In this document: positions 15,301 to 23,175 of the stretch, piece by piece
Layout: each line of letters begins with the position of its first letter
How positions within the stretch are numbered: the first letter of the stretch is position 1
Assembly: GCA_021813025.1 (NCBI GenBank)
Contig: JAKAME010000009.1
Location: 1-27,290 of the forward strand
Direction of reading: 5' to 3'
DNA from: Microcaldota archaeon
GTDB taxonomy: Archaea > Micrarchaeota > Micrarchaeia > Anstonellales > Anstonellaceae
DNA length: 27,290 bases
The notes under the pieces: generated by a model
Told to the model about the DNA's origin: nothing
What the model saw: only the letters and a program-made list of their open reading frames with translations
Database searches by the model: none
Position numbers and translations under genes: made by a program

Positions 15301-16094
15301 ATGCCAATGGTGTCAACCAGACCAACATTGGCAACCTCACCACGATAAACTGGACGGGTAATTCATCAGCTTCTCCATACAATCTCACTATCTCATCGGC
15401 GGCCATCTCACAATATGTGGAAACTACCGCCTACACTGGCCTTGGCGGGGCCTACCAGCGCCGCGTCGCCCTTCTCACGGCAGGGGCGAACACGCTCTCT
15501 TTCAATTTCTCCTATGATACGGGGAATGTGATCAACCAGCGCCTCTGGCTCTGCACGGGTGCCACAAACGCCTCCTGCGTCCAGGGTGCCACGTTCGCAG
15601 TCCAGCCTTACGTCATAACAAACACGTCGGTTGAAACGAACCTCACCCTCTCAAAAAACGAAACCGTCCTCGTGCTCACTTGGGACACTCCGTCAGGCAG
15701 CCCCGGCCCAAGTGCCAGTGGTGGTAATCCAGCGCCGAGCCAGCCAAATCAGCCAGAAAATCAGACCAATCAGACGCAGCCAGCGCCGCCATCCGCACTG
15801 CTCAAGCAGGAGCTGCCACCAGTCCCCATTGCCGACGAGCTTTTCAGGTTAATTCGCGTGTTTCTTGGTGGAAATTTATTTATATTCAATATTTCAAACA
15901 CTGCAGTGGTAGTGATTCTGCTTGTGCTATTCATTATCCTAGTGCTGCTGACGCCGCTGGACGGCCCGACTGCCATCCTGGCGTATTTCCTTGCTCTTGT
16001 GGCATTCTTCATCGTGCTGGCGCTGCTGCATTTCTATTCGGCGCAGATTTTCCCACCGGAATTAGTGGCACGCTTGAATCCGGCTCCGTCGTGA
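12363..16094 (+). CDS. Giant Asn-rich adhesin-like surface protein with two C-terminal membrane helices
   Basis: A 1243-residue protein whose ATG at 12363 overlaps the previous stop (ATGA). It begins with a signal peptide (MRPFSLLLPLLLLFFSSSS, then FA). The first ~150 residues resemble DUF2341 (ending SVPALPSSGTAYMVYAYDC). Two concanavalin/LamG-like regions probably follow (~160-300 and ~430-600), then two or more Ig-like repeats with paired Cys (VSCNVSV...CNVSYEWHLNG and ITCNLGI...YEWYLNG). A Ser/Thr/Asn-rich region and a Pro/Gln-rich linker lead to two C-terminal hydrophobic helices (~1175-1225). Dozens of Asn-x-Ser/Thr sequons suggest heavy glycosylation. This architecture is frequent in DPANN genomes. 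Adhesion or spike function is likely; the ligand is unknown. Confidence 0.82.
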   Translation: MRPFSLLLPLLLLFFSSSSFAIGFWNISCGGQITIPVANPNAVATGPQLVLHHLTLPNAAGDGTAGRLLYVNGSSFNTERFYRVNDTFNASNKSGYIIMSVPALPSSGTAYMVYAYDCSGTTDDSDITILSEGHNPANLADFTGSASSTAISGGFDVSVVGGGSLKTYATNQNGRYFWVFNFTSNITTDRPTGCWGDPSNRPWSCFVWNGSSSYWFNSNASASEGRSSQKVAAPPANQKALYELDMNSSRTFARVCYLNGSCSVWMNNSAGYQNTPSNITSIGVDGGEQVGVFMYGYTTNYVGEPPSTSQTNDTSRCIYDPAHCFPKNLTIQVNNSNVADLAAPGSFGLSAELCLTDGGTNGHDQSWFYLSGGALTRLYYYRTPNWSDGDACGRIIINATTIPGNASGGITISSFIGFYGNASQPDLSNAGMTLFSSNPIPIFGDFSKSASCDYNYTISEGVRYGINGSAGACVVRAFNQTGTSRRYFVMFRLNSTADAIGRTRFIGPGDWATGPAGGIFIYNTSVANITTDTHSGSYSGLPTPAPNTWAWLEVNFADPNMSARIGANGTWQHLTNPPTAVPHTLYDLGFSIDNLNEMDIGFYGSTYNFSGVEPNYTVLYQAASPNISISSVSVSPTIANKSANVSCNVSVACGGSASVCNVSYEWHLNGANQSALAAMAQDVSTSTASLISNLTPSQFSKGQNWSCNVKAVNATGNATGWNMSANNTIQNSIPTLSSSLAFTNATAGHWFYANFTGDDLDGYADMTWWQLNSSSGTCINFSNLSSANSTALVFNCSATGPSTPTLNATINDSSGAQANATSSNAYPDLVSTLTNTSITPATIYLTTTPITCNLGILSDADGDIENATARTYEWYLNGTAIANSNSSTLTNSSFGGTDSLICGWIATVDNWNESRAFTNSSPVVVINSSFTANYSILVSSLAQANQSVLWTAQANVSAGSGTLSLTHTINGTINATTILDANGVNQTNIGNLTTINWTGNSSASPYNLTISSAAISQYVETTAYTGLGGAYQRRVALLTAGANTLSFNFSYDTGNVINQRLWLCTGATNASCVQGATFAVQPYVITNTSVETNLTLSKNETVLVLTWDTPSGSPGPSASGGNPAPSQPNQPENQTNQTQPAPPSALLKQELPPVPIADELFRLIRVFLGGNLFIFNISNTAVVVILLVLFIILVLLTPLDGPTAILAYFLALVAFFIVLALLHFYSAQIFPPELVARLNPAPS

Positions 16095-16331
16095 AGAGTC
16101 AGAACCACCACAGTCATCTACAGCGCCCGGCCGGCTTGGCGCACACTCTCGCGCCGGCCCGGGCATCAAGTAGCTGTGGCCATTAGAGCTCACGCGCTCG
16201 CGCAGGCCGCCATCCTTGCAACGCCAGCCCGGGCGCGCACGTCCTCGGCTGTCCGTGTCTGTATATGGCGCCACGTAGCGCTCTAAGCGCTTCTGGCCGC
16301 AGCTCAAGGATGGCGTTATTTCACACCTCAA
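16062..16331 (-). CDS. Doubtful small ORF in the convergent region
   Basis: An 89-residue frame beginning with TTG within the last codons of the upstream 113-residue gene and ending inside the 3' end of the large plus-strand gene. It is Arg/Gly/Ser/Cys-rich, with no recognisable domain. The position fits the coupling style of the operon, but the weak start codon and the overlap with a real gene argue against it. Apart from this frame, the 16095-16320 gap shows only GC-rich inverted segments sharing GCCCGGGC. Confidence 0.25.
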   Translation of the reverse strand: MRCEITPSLSCGQKRLERYVAPYTDTDSRGRARPGWRCKDGGLRERVSSNGHSYLMPGPARECAPSRPGAVDDCGGSDSSRRSRIQACH

Positions 16332-16662
16332 ACTCCCTAATGAGGATGTGCGTTCCGGTCTTGCCCGTATCTACAGAGCCGCTGTGCAGCAGGGCTTTTC
16401 GAAGCTTGCCTTTTGCGCATGTTCCGCCAAGATTCAAACGCACTTGGAAAACGCCATGCAGGCCCCTTTCCTTGGCCTTGGCGCGCAGCTCCTCAAGCTT
16501 CTGGCTGTCTAATTGCGCCAGAGCAACTGCTGAACCATGAGGCATATAGATAGCTTTTGATGAGGAGAATAGGATTGGATGCGCACCACGTCCAAAATTA
16601 TGAACTTTCCCACCAACCAACCGGGGATGAGTCTCAAACAGCAGGATGCACTCCATTTTCAT
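16321..16662 (-). CDS. Hypothetical protein (113 aa), last clear gene of the minus-strand operon
   Basis: Starts at ATG 16662 after a strong GGAGGT Shine-Dalgarno, 25 bases beyond the ATPase stop. The sequence alternates beta and helix: a strand near MKMECILLFE, a helix in SQKLEELRAKAKERGL, and a strand in GVFQVRLNLGG. No membrane segment, signal peptide or known motif is seen. The good Shine-Dalgarno and its place at the end of the operon support it as a real gene. Function unknown. Confidence 0.65.
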   Translation of the reverse strand: MKMECILLFETHPRLVGGKVHNFGRGAHPILFSSSKAIYMPHGSAVALAQLDSQKLEELRAKAKERGLHGVFQVRLNLGGTCAKGKLRKALLHSGSVDTGKTGTHILIREFEV

Positions 16663-16686
16663 ATTCTACCTCCATATAGATGTTTG

Positions 16687-17742
16687 TCAAGAGAAAATCT
16701 GTTCCCCTGTCTCGCCTTCTTCCCATCCAAGAGCCTCAGCTACTCCAGGTGTGCTTCCAAGGTCGGGTATGTGGCGGTCACAAGGTAGGATGCGCGGAAT
16801 TGCGAAGCCATGCACTGTTGAGAGGAATGCTTTTCCCCTATTTTTTTCAAGGCGCATCTCTGTCATAAGCTGTGGTAGATTCCTTTTGATGTGTGGGGGC
16901 AGTTTCCCTCTCACTTGGTCAATGTCAGCATCCTCAATGAGCGGCAGGATTACTTTGTTGTTGGTCTGTGACAGTGTGTCCTTGTCCCAGCGCGCTGGTC
17001 TTTGAGATGCACCCAACACCGGCGCGCCATATTTTCGCATCTCTCCAAAATACATGACAATATCATCACGGACGAGTTTTGGAAGCGTGTCGTCATCACA
17101 ACCTACAGTTGATAGAGATCCTTCGGGGTCATAATTGTGGATTTCATCAAAAATAAAGAGGTGAGGGCGATTCTTTTTCCCTTCCCGCATCTGACGCCGC
17201 TTGATGTTGGAAGTTTCGGTCAGAAAATCATGTAGATATGCTAGGACTGAGGTTCGCTGGCCAAGGAATTCGCTGCGGTCTAGGTAATATGATTTGAAGC
17301 CGGCAACAAAGGCTTCTGCATCTCTAGCGCCATAGGTATGATAAATCTTTTTTGTACGCCCGCTGATTGGATTGACAACCACTTGCTCTATTGATTCGAC
17401 TAGGTGGGTGATTTCAATAATATCCCGCTTGAAGTATTCGTAGAGGCCTCTAAGTTCTCCTGTGTGGTCGAGGAAAAACATTGGAGCGTAGATGGGCTTG
17501 GCGCGCAGGAGCCCAGTGGCAACAACTTTGATGAAATTGCTTTTTCCCATCCCAGTTGCTCCAACAACTCCAGTCGACCATTTCAATATCAGATTCGCAT
17601 CTGTTACGTCGTAGGGCTTTTCAAATAAATGTAAATTCCGAAAGGGCGGTTTCATCGTATGATTAAACAGACTTTCGGTGTAGGGGTTGCCGTCCTTGAG
17701 AAAGAGCGGCTCCCAGATGGGCTCGAATTTCAATTCACCCAT
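16687..17742 (-). CDS. HerA/FtsK-superfamily DNA-pumping ATPase
   Basis: A 351-residue ATPase. Walker A is GATGMGKS (61-68). LDHTGEL (91-97) matches the HerA strand-2 motif (D-x-x-GE-y). Walker B is HLFIFDE (194-200), and GASQRP...LSQTNNKVILPL (244-267) is the typical HerA sensor/arginine segment. There is no N-terminal HAS barrel or membrane helix, so it is a compact, soluble motor. Its start overlaps the previous gene by 8 bases. It follows the membrane proteins at 17735-19296, which could anchor it. In archaeal elements such ATPases pump DNA into virions or through conjugation-like channels. This one could do either, and there is no terminase-like alternative in the genome. Confidence 0.88.
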   Translation of the reverse strand: MGELKFEPIWEPLFLKDGNPYTESLFNHTMKPPFRNLHLFEKPYDVTDANLILKWSTGVVGATGMGKSNFIKVVATGLLRAKPIYAPMFFLDHTGELRGLYEYFKRDIIEITHLVESIEQVVVNPISGRTKKIYHTYGARDAEAFVAGFKSYYLDRSEFLGQRTSVLAYLHDFLTETSNIKRRQMREGKKNRPHLFIFDEIHNYDPEGSLSTVGCDDDTLPKLVRDDIVMYFGEMRKYGAPVLGASQRPARWDKDTLSQTNNKVILPLIEDADIDQVRGKLPPHIKRNLPQLMTEMRLEKNRGKAFLSTVHGFAIPRILPCDRHIPDLGSTPGVAEALGWEEGETGEQIFS

Positions 17743-18442
17743 TGCTTTTCACTTCCGTTTTCAATTTTCCTTTCTGTCTTATTCTATCAACTACGTTAAC
17801 AAGCGCGGAATGCTCTTTGGGAGGCTGAGGGGTTGAAGCGGCATTCTCCAAGGTGGGCGGGACCTGCACGGCTGGCTGTTCTTCAGGAACCGGCCCCTTC
17901 TCAATTCCGCGGGTTCTTTGCTTGAGGCTCTTCTGCAGCTTGGCAATGAGCTCTGCCGTCTGGTCAATTAGAAGCAAGTCCTCTTTTTGGAAAGACAGGC
18001 CATTCCGCTGTTTGAATGAACTCTGAAGACTTTGAAAGGCCTTGACGCGAACATCGTCGTGGTACATAATGATGGCCCGGTCGCGAGCCAGCATCTTCTC
18101 ATAAATGTCTATGACTTGCAGCGCCATGTCCAGGGCACCACAAATCTCTGCAGCTCCAAGAGTGATGTCCTCTATCTGCTTCTTGGTCGCAAGATATTTT
18201 CTCTTTCCCTCGTCGGCGGCTTCCATGTCTGTTTTCATCGACATCTTCTGGGTGTTTAGATATGAGGCGATTTCCCCTGCGACCGACGGAAGAGTATAGC
18301 TGTTCAGGTCCGTGCCTCGGATGCGGTTTCGATGGTCAAGATGGGTTGGGTCTCCAGCAATCAGCTTCTCCAAGTAGGCATCCAGCGTCTGTGGTTCCTG
18401 CTCCGGGGCGGATTCTGGGGGTGGTTTTTCAACCATCTTCAT
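17735..18442 (-). CDS. Helical hypothetical protein preceding the ATPase
   Basis: A 235-residue protein starting at ATG 18442, which overlaps the upstream stop by one base (TGATG). A longer frame to 18700 runs through the upstream gene and is not used. Residues ~50-180 are almost entirely helical with coiled-coil character (KYLATKKQIEDITLGAAEIC, QTAELIAKLQKSLKQRTRG). The C-terminal ~55 residues are Pro-rich and then basic. There is no signal or membrane segment. It may be an adaptor between the lipobox membrane protein upstream and the ATPase downstream; this is inferred from order only. Confidence 0.68.
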   Translation of the reverse strand: MKMVEKPPPESAPEQEPQTLDAYLEKLIAGDPTHLDHRNRIRGTDLNSYTLPSVAGEIASYLNTQKMSMKTDMEAADEGKRKYLATKKQIEDITLGAAEICGALDMALQVIDIYEKMLARDRAIIMYHDDVRVKAFQSLQSSFKQRNGLSFQKEDLLLIDQTAELIAKLQKSLKQRTRGIEKGPVPEEQPAVQVPPTLENAASTPQPPKEHSALVNVVDRIRQKGKLKTEVKSNG

Positions 18443-19296
18443 CACTCCTGGAAGCCGGACTGCCGGTCTTGCCCACCAGCCCCGCCATATTTGCGCGGGT
18501 CTATGTAGGTGGCTCCGAAAGCGTTCTTGCCTTCCTTGGCCAGCTCGAAGAACGGGGCCATCTGGTCGTTGACCGCCCGGAAGCTGGCGTTCATCTGGCC
18601 GCGAGTCACTCCAAGTTTCCATGTGAGTGCCTTGAGGTCCTGGGAGTGATTGTTGTTGTTGCGCTTGCGGATGACGCCGAACTGGCCAGCCATGTTGCAC
18701 TCGATGGTCTGTTCATACCCACCATCCTCAACTGTTAGAATCGGGTTACCTTTTGAAATCAATGAAAATTTGCGGACTATTTTCAGGCTACCATCTTCCA
18801 GTTGCACGGCAGCTTCCTGCAGCACACGCGTGCCGGTCCAGGGATATCGCAGGTCACCCTTCTCAATTTGATTGAAAGTTCCGATCTTCGCCCTGAAATA
18901 ATAGGGGTCTTTTCCTTGGAATTGGAGATAGCCGCCAAAATAGAGCGCCGCCACAATTAGTACGAGAGCGATAAAAACGATGGCACCATAGGGACCAGCC
19001 ACTGCCTGTAGCCATGGATTTGGCTGGCAGCTCTCGTCGGGAACTAGGGTGGGTCTGAGATAAGCGTCGTTGCGGCGGTAGCCGCAGCGCTGGTAGGTCT
19101 CCGGATTGCACGTGCCAATGTAGGTATTGTCCTCACAGATGCTGGCCGCTCCTTCCACCGGCCCGCCGAAGTAGTAGTTGCGCATATCGGTCAGGTTGGA
19201 AATATTCTGGGTCTGATTCTGGTCGCTTATGCTGACTGGCGCCGTGCAGCCGGCAAGCAGAAATATGACTGGGAGGATGAGCAGGAGGCGGCGCAT
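18442..19296 (-). CDS. Lipobox membrane protein with large cytoplasmic domain
   Basis: A 284-residue protein. The signal peptide carries a lipobox (LLAGCTAPV, Cys17). It is followed by a short extracellular region with four Cys and two sequons, one membrane helix (~103-125) and a ~155-residue cytoplasmic domain starting FQGKDPYYFRAKIG. The cytoplasmic domain shows strand-rich sequence (RYPWTGTRVLQEAAVQLEDG...). This topology would link the cell surface to the cytoplasmic gene products encoded downstream. The start overlaps the previous stop by one base. No family is recognised; a DNA-transfer or assembly-complex role fits the neighbours but is inference. Confidence 0.7.
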   Translation of the reverse strand: MRRLLLILPVIFLLAGCTAPVSISDQNQTQNISNLTDMRNYYFGGPVEGAASICEDNTYIGTCNPETYQRCGYRRNDAYLRPTLVPDESCQPNPWLQAVAGPYGAIVFIALVLIVAALYFGGYLQFQGKDPYYFRAKIGTFNQIEKGDLRYPWTGTRVLQEAAVQLEDGSLKIVRKFSLISKGNPILTVEDGGYEQTIECNMAGQFGVIRKRNNNNHSQDLKALTWKLGVTRGQMNASFRAVNDQMAPFFELAKEGKNAFGATYIDPRKYGGAGGQDRQSGFQE

Positions 19297-19673
19297 CAGG
19301 CTTTTCCTCCAGTTGCAATCTTCTCGGCGGACCGCGTGCCGCGCTCCAGAGCCTCAAGGCGGGCTATGCGCTTCCAAAGCGCGGAGCGCATGTCCTTGAT
19401 GAGTATATGCTGCTTGGCACACAGCTCCTGCAGGCGGAAGTTTTCTTCCATCGTTTTTCTTGGCCAGACTTCGTAGCGCTCGTGATTCTCGTCCTCAGCT
19501 GTCTCGCGCGTCTGGATAGCGCGCTGGATTTCCGCGCTTTTGTGGGGGATGAGAATTACGCCTGCGCGCATCTCTGTGATGCGCTGCTCAAATTCCTGCA
19601 GAGAAGACAGAGTCTCAGCGAACCCAGATGGCCGCACCAAGCGGAATATGCGCTCAAACAAGTTCATTTTCAT
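19296..19673 (-). CDS. Small helical/coiled-coil protein
   Basis: A 125-residue protein. ATG 19673 is chosen because it lies 7 bases after GGAGGA. Longer frames to 19754, which overlap the upstream stop by 8 bases, or to 19775 are possible and would add a basic Lys/Arg-rich leader. The body is predominantly helical with heptad-like spacing (ETLSSLQEFEQRITEM, ENFRLQELCAKQHILIKDM, LWKRIARLEALERG). No signal or membrane helix. It is probably a structural or adaptor protein of the membrane complex; unknown family. Confidence 0.62.
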   Translation of the reverse strand: MKMNLFERIFRLVRPSGFAETLSSLQEFEQRITEMRAGVILIPHKSAEIQRAIQTRETAEDENHERYEVWPRKTMEENFRLQELCAKQHILIKDMRSALWKRIARLEALERGTRSAEKIATGGKA

Positions 19674-19746
19674 AGGTTTCTCCTCCTTTATTGGCATCTG
19701 GGACTGCTTTTTTGGAAGGCAGCGGCCTTTGCTTCGCTTGTAGCGT

Positions 19747-21057
19747 TTAATCATGTCCAATCGCCTCCGCAACAATCTTACCTACCTTCCCCACATCAGA
19801 AGGAGGGGCGCCATGGCTAATCGTCTCCGGACCATGCACTGACCCGCTCCTTTTACGCTTCCAATTAATCAAAACAACAAGAGCGAATGCACCAACAAGA
19901 AGCATGCCAAGCATCCAAAGAGAGAATCCTAGGCCGCCCATAGTTTTTTCAGACGCTTTATTGACAGAGGTGCTGGTAGAATTCATCACATTGTATCTCA
20001 ACTCACAGAGACCAAGCCGCTCGCTGAACCCTCCAGGCCCATAAATTTCTTTGTAGCTGGCTTCATTTGCCCCCGACAGCGAGTTCTGGCAGGCCTGCAG
20101 CTGATAGTCTGTTGCCTGCGCCCGGTAATTCAGCCAGCCCCAGCCGTCTTGGTCGAACAAGAAACGCATCTCTGAGGGGTCGGTGATATTTGTGGTGTCG
20201 ACGAGCACCAGCGCCGCGCCCGGGCCAGCTTGCGCACAGGATGATTCTGGGCATACAGGACACTCTGGAGGGTCTGGGGGCGCCTCGGATGACACGCAAA
20301 CCGGGGCCGTCTCGGTGCTGATGGAGAAGCTGACGTTATTGACGCTGTAGTTGTAGGTGCTGCCACAGGCCATTGTCTGTGATACTGCAGTTGGCGCGCA
20401 GCCGGCATAAATGGCTGCATTTTGGCAGATTGACGCCGAGTAGGTCGCGTTGGCCCAGATCGTCCAGCTCGAGCTTGAATTGGGAAGCGGGCATACGATG
20501 CTTCCCCCCCCTATGCTGACCGTCTGGTTAGGGCTCAGGTTCTGTGAAGCGACGCTTGGGCACGCGGAGACTACCAAGGAGCCGGCCACGCTCACATTCT
20601 GCGTGCCGCCAAAGTCTGGCGAGAGATAGAGAATGCTGCTGGTCGGCGTCTGATTAGAGCACGATGAAAAGAAGGTGACGTTGTTGGCCTGTTGGGTGTT
20701 GTTTTGTCCTGGCGCCAGGCTGCTGTTGAGTGTGGTGGTGTTGCAATAGTTGGAGATATTGGTCTGGTTTATCACATTGGTTTGGTTGACGATGGTCTGG
20801 TTCAGAATGGTGAGGTTGCCTGAGGCCGAGAAAGTGCCCCATGGGCCGGAGGTGGAATTGCTTGTCGAATTTGGATCCAGTGTCAGGCTGACGTTCAAGA
20901 GGCTGGGGCCGCTGGCATTGAAGACCAGGGTGCCGTTGGCGTCGTACAACTCGGCGCATTCCCCATAGGTAATGCTGGCTGAGCCAGCAGACAGGTTGTA
21001 GGGAGTGCATGTGAAAGCCAGGCCGGACAGCAGCAACAAAATGACGAACTCCTTCAT
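19747..21057 (-). CDS. N-glycosylated surface protein with C-terminal membrane anchor
   Basis: A 436-residue type I membrane protein. The signal peptide is MKEFVILLLLSGLAFT. An ectodomain very rich in Asn/Thr/Ser with more than twenty N-glycosylation sequons (including LNQTIVNQTNVINQTNISN) is followed by a Cys/Pro segment (PPDPPECPVCPESSC). A domain near residues 280-360 precedes one membrane helix (~382-402) and a Lys/Arg-rich cytoplasmic tail. The start overlaps the preceding stop (ATGA). It is probably a surface-exposed component of the same apparatus as the neighbours. No family recognised. Confidence 0.75.
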   Translation of the reverse strand: MKEFVILLLLSGLAFTCTPYNLSAGSASITYGECAELYDANGTLVFNASGPSLLNVSLTLDPNSTSNSTSGPWGTFSASGNLTILNQTIVNQTNVINQTNISNYCNTTTLNSSLAPGQNNTQQANNVTFFSSCSNQTPTSSILYLSPDFGGTQNVSVAGSLVVSACPSVASQNLSPNQTVSIGGGSIVCPLPNSSSSWTIWANATYSASICQNAAIYAGCAPTAVSQTMACGSTYNYSVNNVSFSISTETAPVCVSSEAPPDPPECPVCPESSCAQAGPGAALVLVDTTNITDPSEMRFLFDQDGWGWLNYRAQATDYQLQACQNSLSGANEASYKEIYGPGGFSERLGLCELRYNVMNSTSTSVNKASEKTMGGLGFSLWMLGMLLVGAFALVVLINWKRKRSGSVHGPETISHGAPPSDVGKVGKIVAEAIGHD

Positions 21058-21647
21058 AGCTTTCCCCCCTCCTCAACTTCCTTGAGTCTAGATTTCATCT
21101 TAGCAATTTTCGCCCACGCCGTCTCCATCGACAAATCTTCCTCAAAAAGAACGTCACGCTGTTCGTCAGTCAAACGGCCTTCATGAGGCTTCATGGCGGT
21201 CCCGATTGGAAGGAATTCTCCGCTTTTTCCAATTATCAAAATAGAGCATTCCCTGCCATAGAACAGCGTTGGGCTTATCGGTCCTTCAAAAAGCCAAGCA
21301 CCATATCGTTTGATTGGCGTGGCATGAACGCTGCCGTGCTCCTCCCCGAAAGGTATCTCGATGTAATTGATTCCATACCTGTGCAGACCGCCAAGCATCC
21401 TGCAGCTGCACCTCAGGCATTCGTCAGAACTCACCCAAGAGCCTTTCATTTGACGGCTGACCAGTAAGTAGATGAGCAGCAGCGCCATGAATAAAATGAG
21501 CAGCTGCCACCAGCTTTGCCCGAAGTAATCAAGGAGGCCTTTGCCCTGCGCGGTGAAAAACAGCAGATAGAGAATGATGGCCAAGCCAAATATTCCGGCC
21601 AGCAGAATCTGCCACAAGGCTGGTTTTTGTGGAGCATCCACCATCAT
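21054..21647 (-). CDS. Two-helix membrane protein with cytoplasmic domain
   Basis: A 197-residue protein with two membrane helices (about 11-31 and 45-63) and a C-terminal domain containing CLRCSC (a possible metal site), strand-rich sequence (YGINYIEIPFGEEHGSVHATP, GRECSILIIGKSGEFLP) and a helical Lys/Glu end. Its start overlaps the preceding stop (ATGA), and its stop overlaps the next start. A short loop between the helices and a cytoplasmic domain suggest an inner-membrane scaffold, perhaps for the ATPase complex. No family recognised. Confidence 0.68.
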   Translation of the reverse strand: MMVDAPQKPALWQILLAGIFGLAIILYLLFFTAQGKGLLDYFGQSWWQLLILFMALLLIYLLVSRQMKGSWVSSDECLRCSCRMLGGLHRYGINYIEIPFGEEHGSVHATPIKRYGAWLFEGPISPTLFYGRECSILIIGKSGEFLPIGTAMKPHEGRLTDEQRDVLFEEDLSMETAWAKIAKMKSRLKEVEEGGKL

Positions 21648-22048
21648 TTCACCTTTCGCTGGGCTTCCAGGAAGCCGATTAGCACGACGTCGTGCCAGAT
21701 CTCCCGAAGGGCGCCTGCCTGCGATCTGACCGAATTGATATCAGCAGCCCGCATGGAATCGCGCAGCACTTTCTCTCCGTTAAGGCATATTTTCATCTGA
21801 TTAGGTCTTGGGTGCCATAGGCGTTTTTTCTTGTATTCTTCCATGTTTTCTGGATTTTGGTGTAGTTCAACCGCAACATTATGGCACATCTGGTCCAGCT
21901 TTTTGTGCGCAGCCACCCGTAATGCCTGAAGCGCATCTGGCTCGAAGCCAAGCTCTTGTACCAAGGTAGGTGGGGCCAATGGATCCAGGGCTGGCTCCAT
22001 GAAGACAGGCCTTAGTGCAGCTGGTTTTTGGGGTGGCAGAGTGATCAC
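21644..22048 (-). CDS. Hypothetical soluble helical protein (134 aa)
   Basis: Starts with GTG at 22048, one base after the target 3 stop, and ends in an ATGA overlap. The N-terminal 35 residues are Pro-rich. The rest is helical (EPDALQALRVAAHKKLDQM, GALREIWHDVVLIGFLEAQR). No signal or membrane segment. It lies immediately downstream of the surface-anchored DGR target. Function unknown. Confidence 0.6.
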   Translation of the reverse strand: MITLPPQKPAALRPVFMEPALDPLAPPTLVQELGFEPDALQALRVAAHKKLDQMCHNVAVELHQNPENMEEYKKKRLWHPRPNQMKICLNGEKVLRDSMRAADINSVRSQAGALREIWHDVVLIGFLEAQRKVK

Positions 22049-22049
22049 C

Positions 22050-22757
22050 TTACATTCCCTTCTTGCCCTTCGGCCTGAGCAGCACGAACGCGCCGGCGCC
22101 CAATGCCACTATGACCACCACCAGGCCCGCTGTCGGCAGGAGCGCCCGCAGACCTGAGGAAGGCTGGGAGGGTGTGTTGGGTGTTGGAGGCGCGGCGGGT
22201 GCAACTGACGGCCGCAAACTAGTGCCGTTAAAAGTGACCAACCCCCCGAGGCGGATGGACGGGCCGCCGTAGCAGTCGACGTACCGGCGGTTGACCCCGC
22301 CCCAGTCGCCCCTGCGGGCAACCAGGCCGTCATAATCCCTGTCCTGCCAGCGCACCAGGTAGCGGGCGTCAGGGTCGGATTCTGAGGAAGGAGCTCCGTT
22401 GGGGATGCCGTAGGTGTTGTTGACTTTGTACCAGCCGTCGTTCAGGTGGAAGTTTTTGATGATGGTGTGGTTGGTTTCGCCCTCGTTCCAGACTTCGGCT
22501 TCCTCTGCGCCTAAGGTGTACTTGATGTGGGTGCCGGTCCAAGCAGGATATGCATCTATGTAGTTCTTCCAAGCCTGCTCAGGGCCATTGAGGAGCACAT
22601 CATGCTCTGAATTGATGAGCAGGTGACTGCCGGCTGTTGAGATGGCCTCCTGTATCGTCATGCCGGCCCAGAAAGTCGCTGTAATTTGCGGCTCTCCTCC
22701 CCAAATGAGGCCGGCCAGCAACAGGATGGCAAAGATTCCGAATGTTGTGTGTTTCAT
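22050..22757 (-). CDS. DGR target protein 3: secreted, membrane-anchored variable protein
   Basis: A 235-residue protein starting with ATG overlapping the previous stop (ATGA). A signal peptide (residues 1-20, ending LIWGG) is followed by a ~170-residue binding domain. The segment GIPNGAPSSESDPDARYL lies before VR3 (GLVARRGDWGG...SIRLGG), closely matching target 1. After the VR come a Pro/Ala/Ser linker, a C-terminal membrane helix (AGLVVVIVALGAGAFVLL) and a basic tail. It therefore displays its diversified face outside the membrane. Unusually for a DGR it is ~3.8 kb from the RT gene, separated by the primase. Roles in host-surface recognition or attachment are typical of such targets. The C-type-lectin fold is inferred. 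Confidence 0.92.
   Translation of the reverse strand: MKHTTFGIFAILLLAGLIWGGEPQITATFWAGMTIQEAISTAGSHLLINSEHDVLLNGPEQAWKNYIDAYPAWTGTHIKYTLGAEEAEVWNEGETNHTIIKNFHLNDGWYKVNNTYGIPNGAPSSESDPDARYLVRWQDRDYDGLVARRGDWGGVNRRYVDCYGGPSIRLGGLVTFNGTSLRPSVAPAAPPTPNTPSQPSSGLRALLPTAGLVVVIVALGAGAFVLLRPKGKKGM
22247..22328 (-). repeat. DGR variable repeat VR3
   Basis: An 82-bp ungapped match to the template repeat. It differs at 13 template adenines and at one other base (a G/C change in the middle). The coding-strand 3' end again reads CGCCTCGGGG, as in VR1 and VR2, not the template's CGCCTCGAAA. Confidence 0.94.
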
Positions 22758-23173
22758 CCAATCACCTCAATTTTCATCTTCTGGCCGCTTACATCAATTT
22801 TTTGAGAGTGTGTTGTTGGTGACACGTCTATGTTCTCTACCAGCTTGGTGACTTTCGGCTCAGCGTTTTGCATATCCCGGCTGCTTGGGCCGAATCTGAT
22901 GCGTGGGCGGATAAGGGGAGTATGGCAAGCTCCCCCAATCTCTTCACGGCTTGCGCAGCTATCGGTTGCAATCTCACTTTGGGTTGATACGACAGTGGTT
23001 TGCGCCACAAGTTTGCGCATGCTGGCCAGCAGTTGGCCTATGTGCAGCAGGCGCCCTTGCACATGCGGCAGTTTGCGCTCCTCCTGCGCAAGCAAGCGCT
23101 CTTCGTCTAGTGCTTCTGCCAGATTCCGAAATTTCTCCCGGAACTGTTTTGTGTCAAGTGTTGCGGCTTTCAT
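22754..23173 (-). CDS. Small helical hypothetical protein between primase and DGR target
   Basis: A 139-residue protein. ATG 23173 follows a GGGGG-type Shine-Dalgarno, two bases after the primase stop, and its own stop overlaps target 3. The N-terminal ~60 residues are a charged helical pair (FREKFRNLAEALDEERLLAQ, GRLLHIGQLLASMRKLV). The rest is Ser/Thr/Ile-rich and looks extended. It does not resemble the DGR accessory protein Avd, which is an all-helical barrel. Function unknown. Confidence 0.62.
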   Translation of the reverse strand: MKAATLDTKQFREKFRNLAEALDEERLLAQEERKLPHVQGRLLHIGQLLASMRKLVAQTTVVSTQSEIATDSCASREEIGGACHTPLIRPRIRFGPSSRDMQNAEPKVTKLVENIDVSPTTHSQKIDVSGQKMKIEVIG

Positions 23174-23175
23174 AT

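Noticed and set aside
16095..16320. GC-rich convergent gap considered as a tRNA or attachment site
   Set aside because: No T-arm consensus, no anticodon stem and no acceptor pairing could be found.
17735..18700. N-terminally longer version (321 aa) of the helical protein before the ATPase
   Set aside because: The extra part lies wholly within the upstream lipobox gene in another frame, while the ATG at 18442 overlaps the stop in the usual way.
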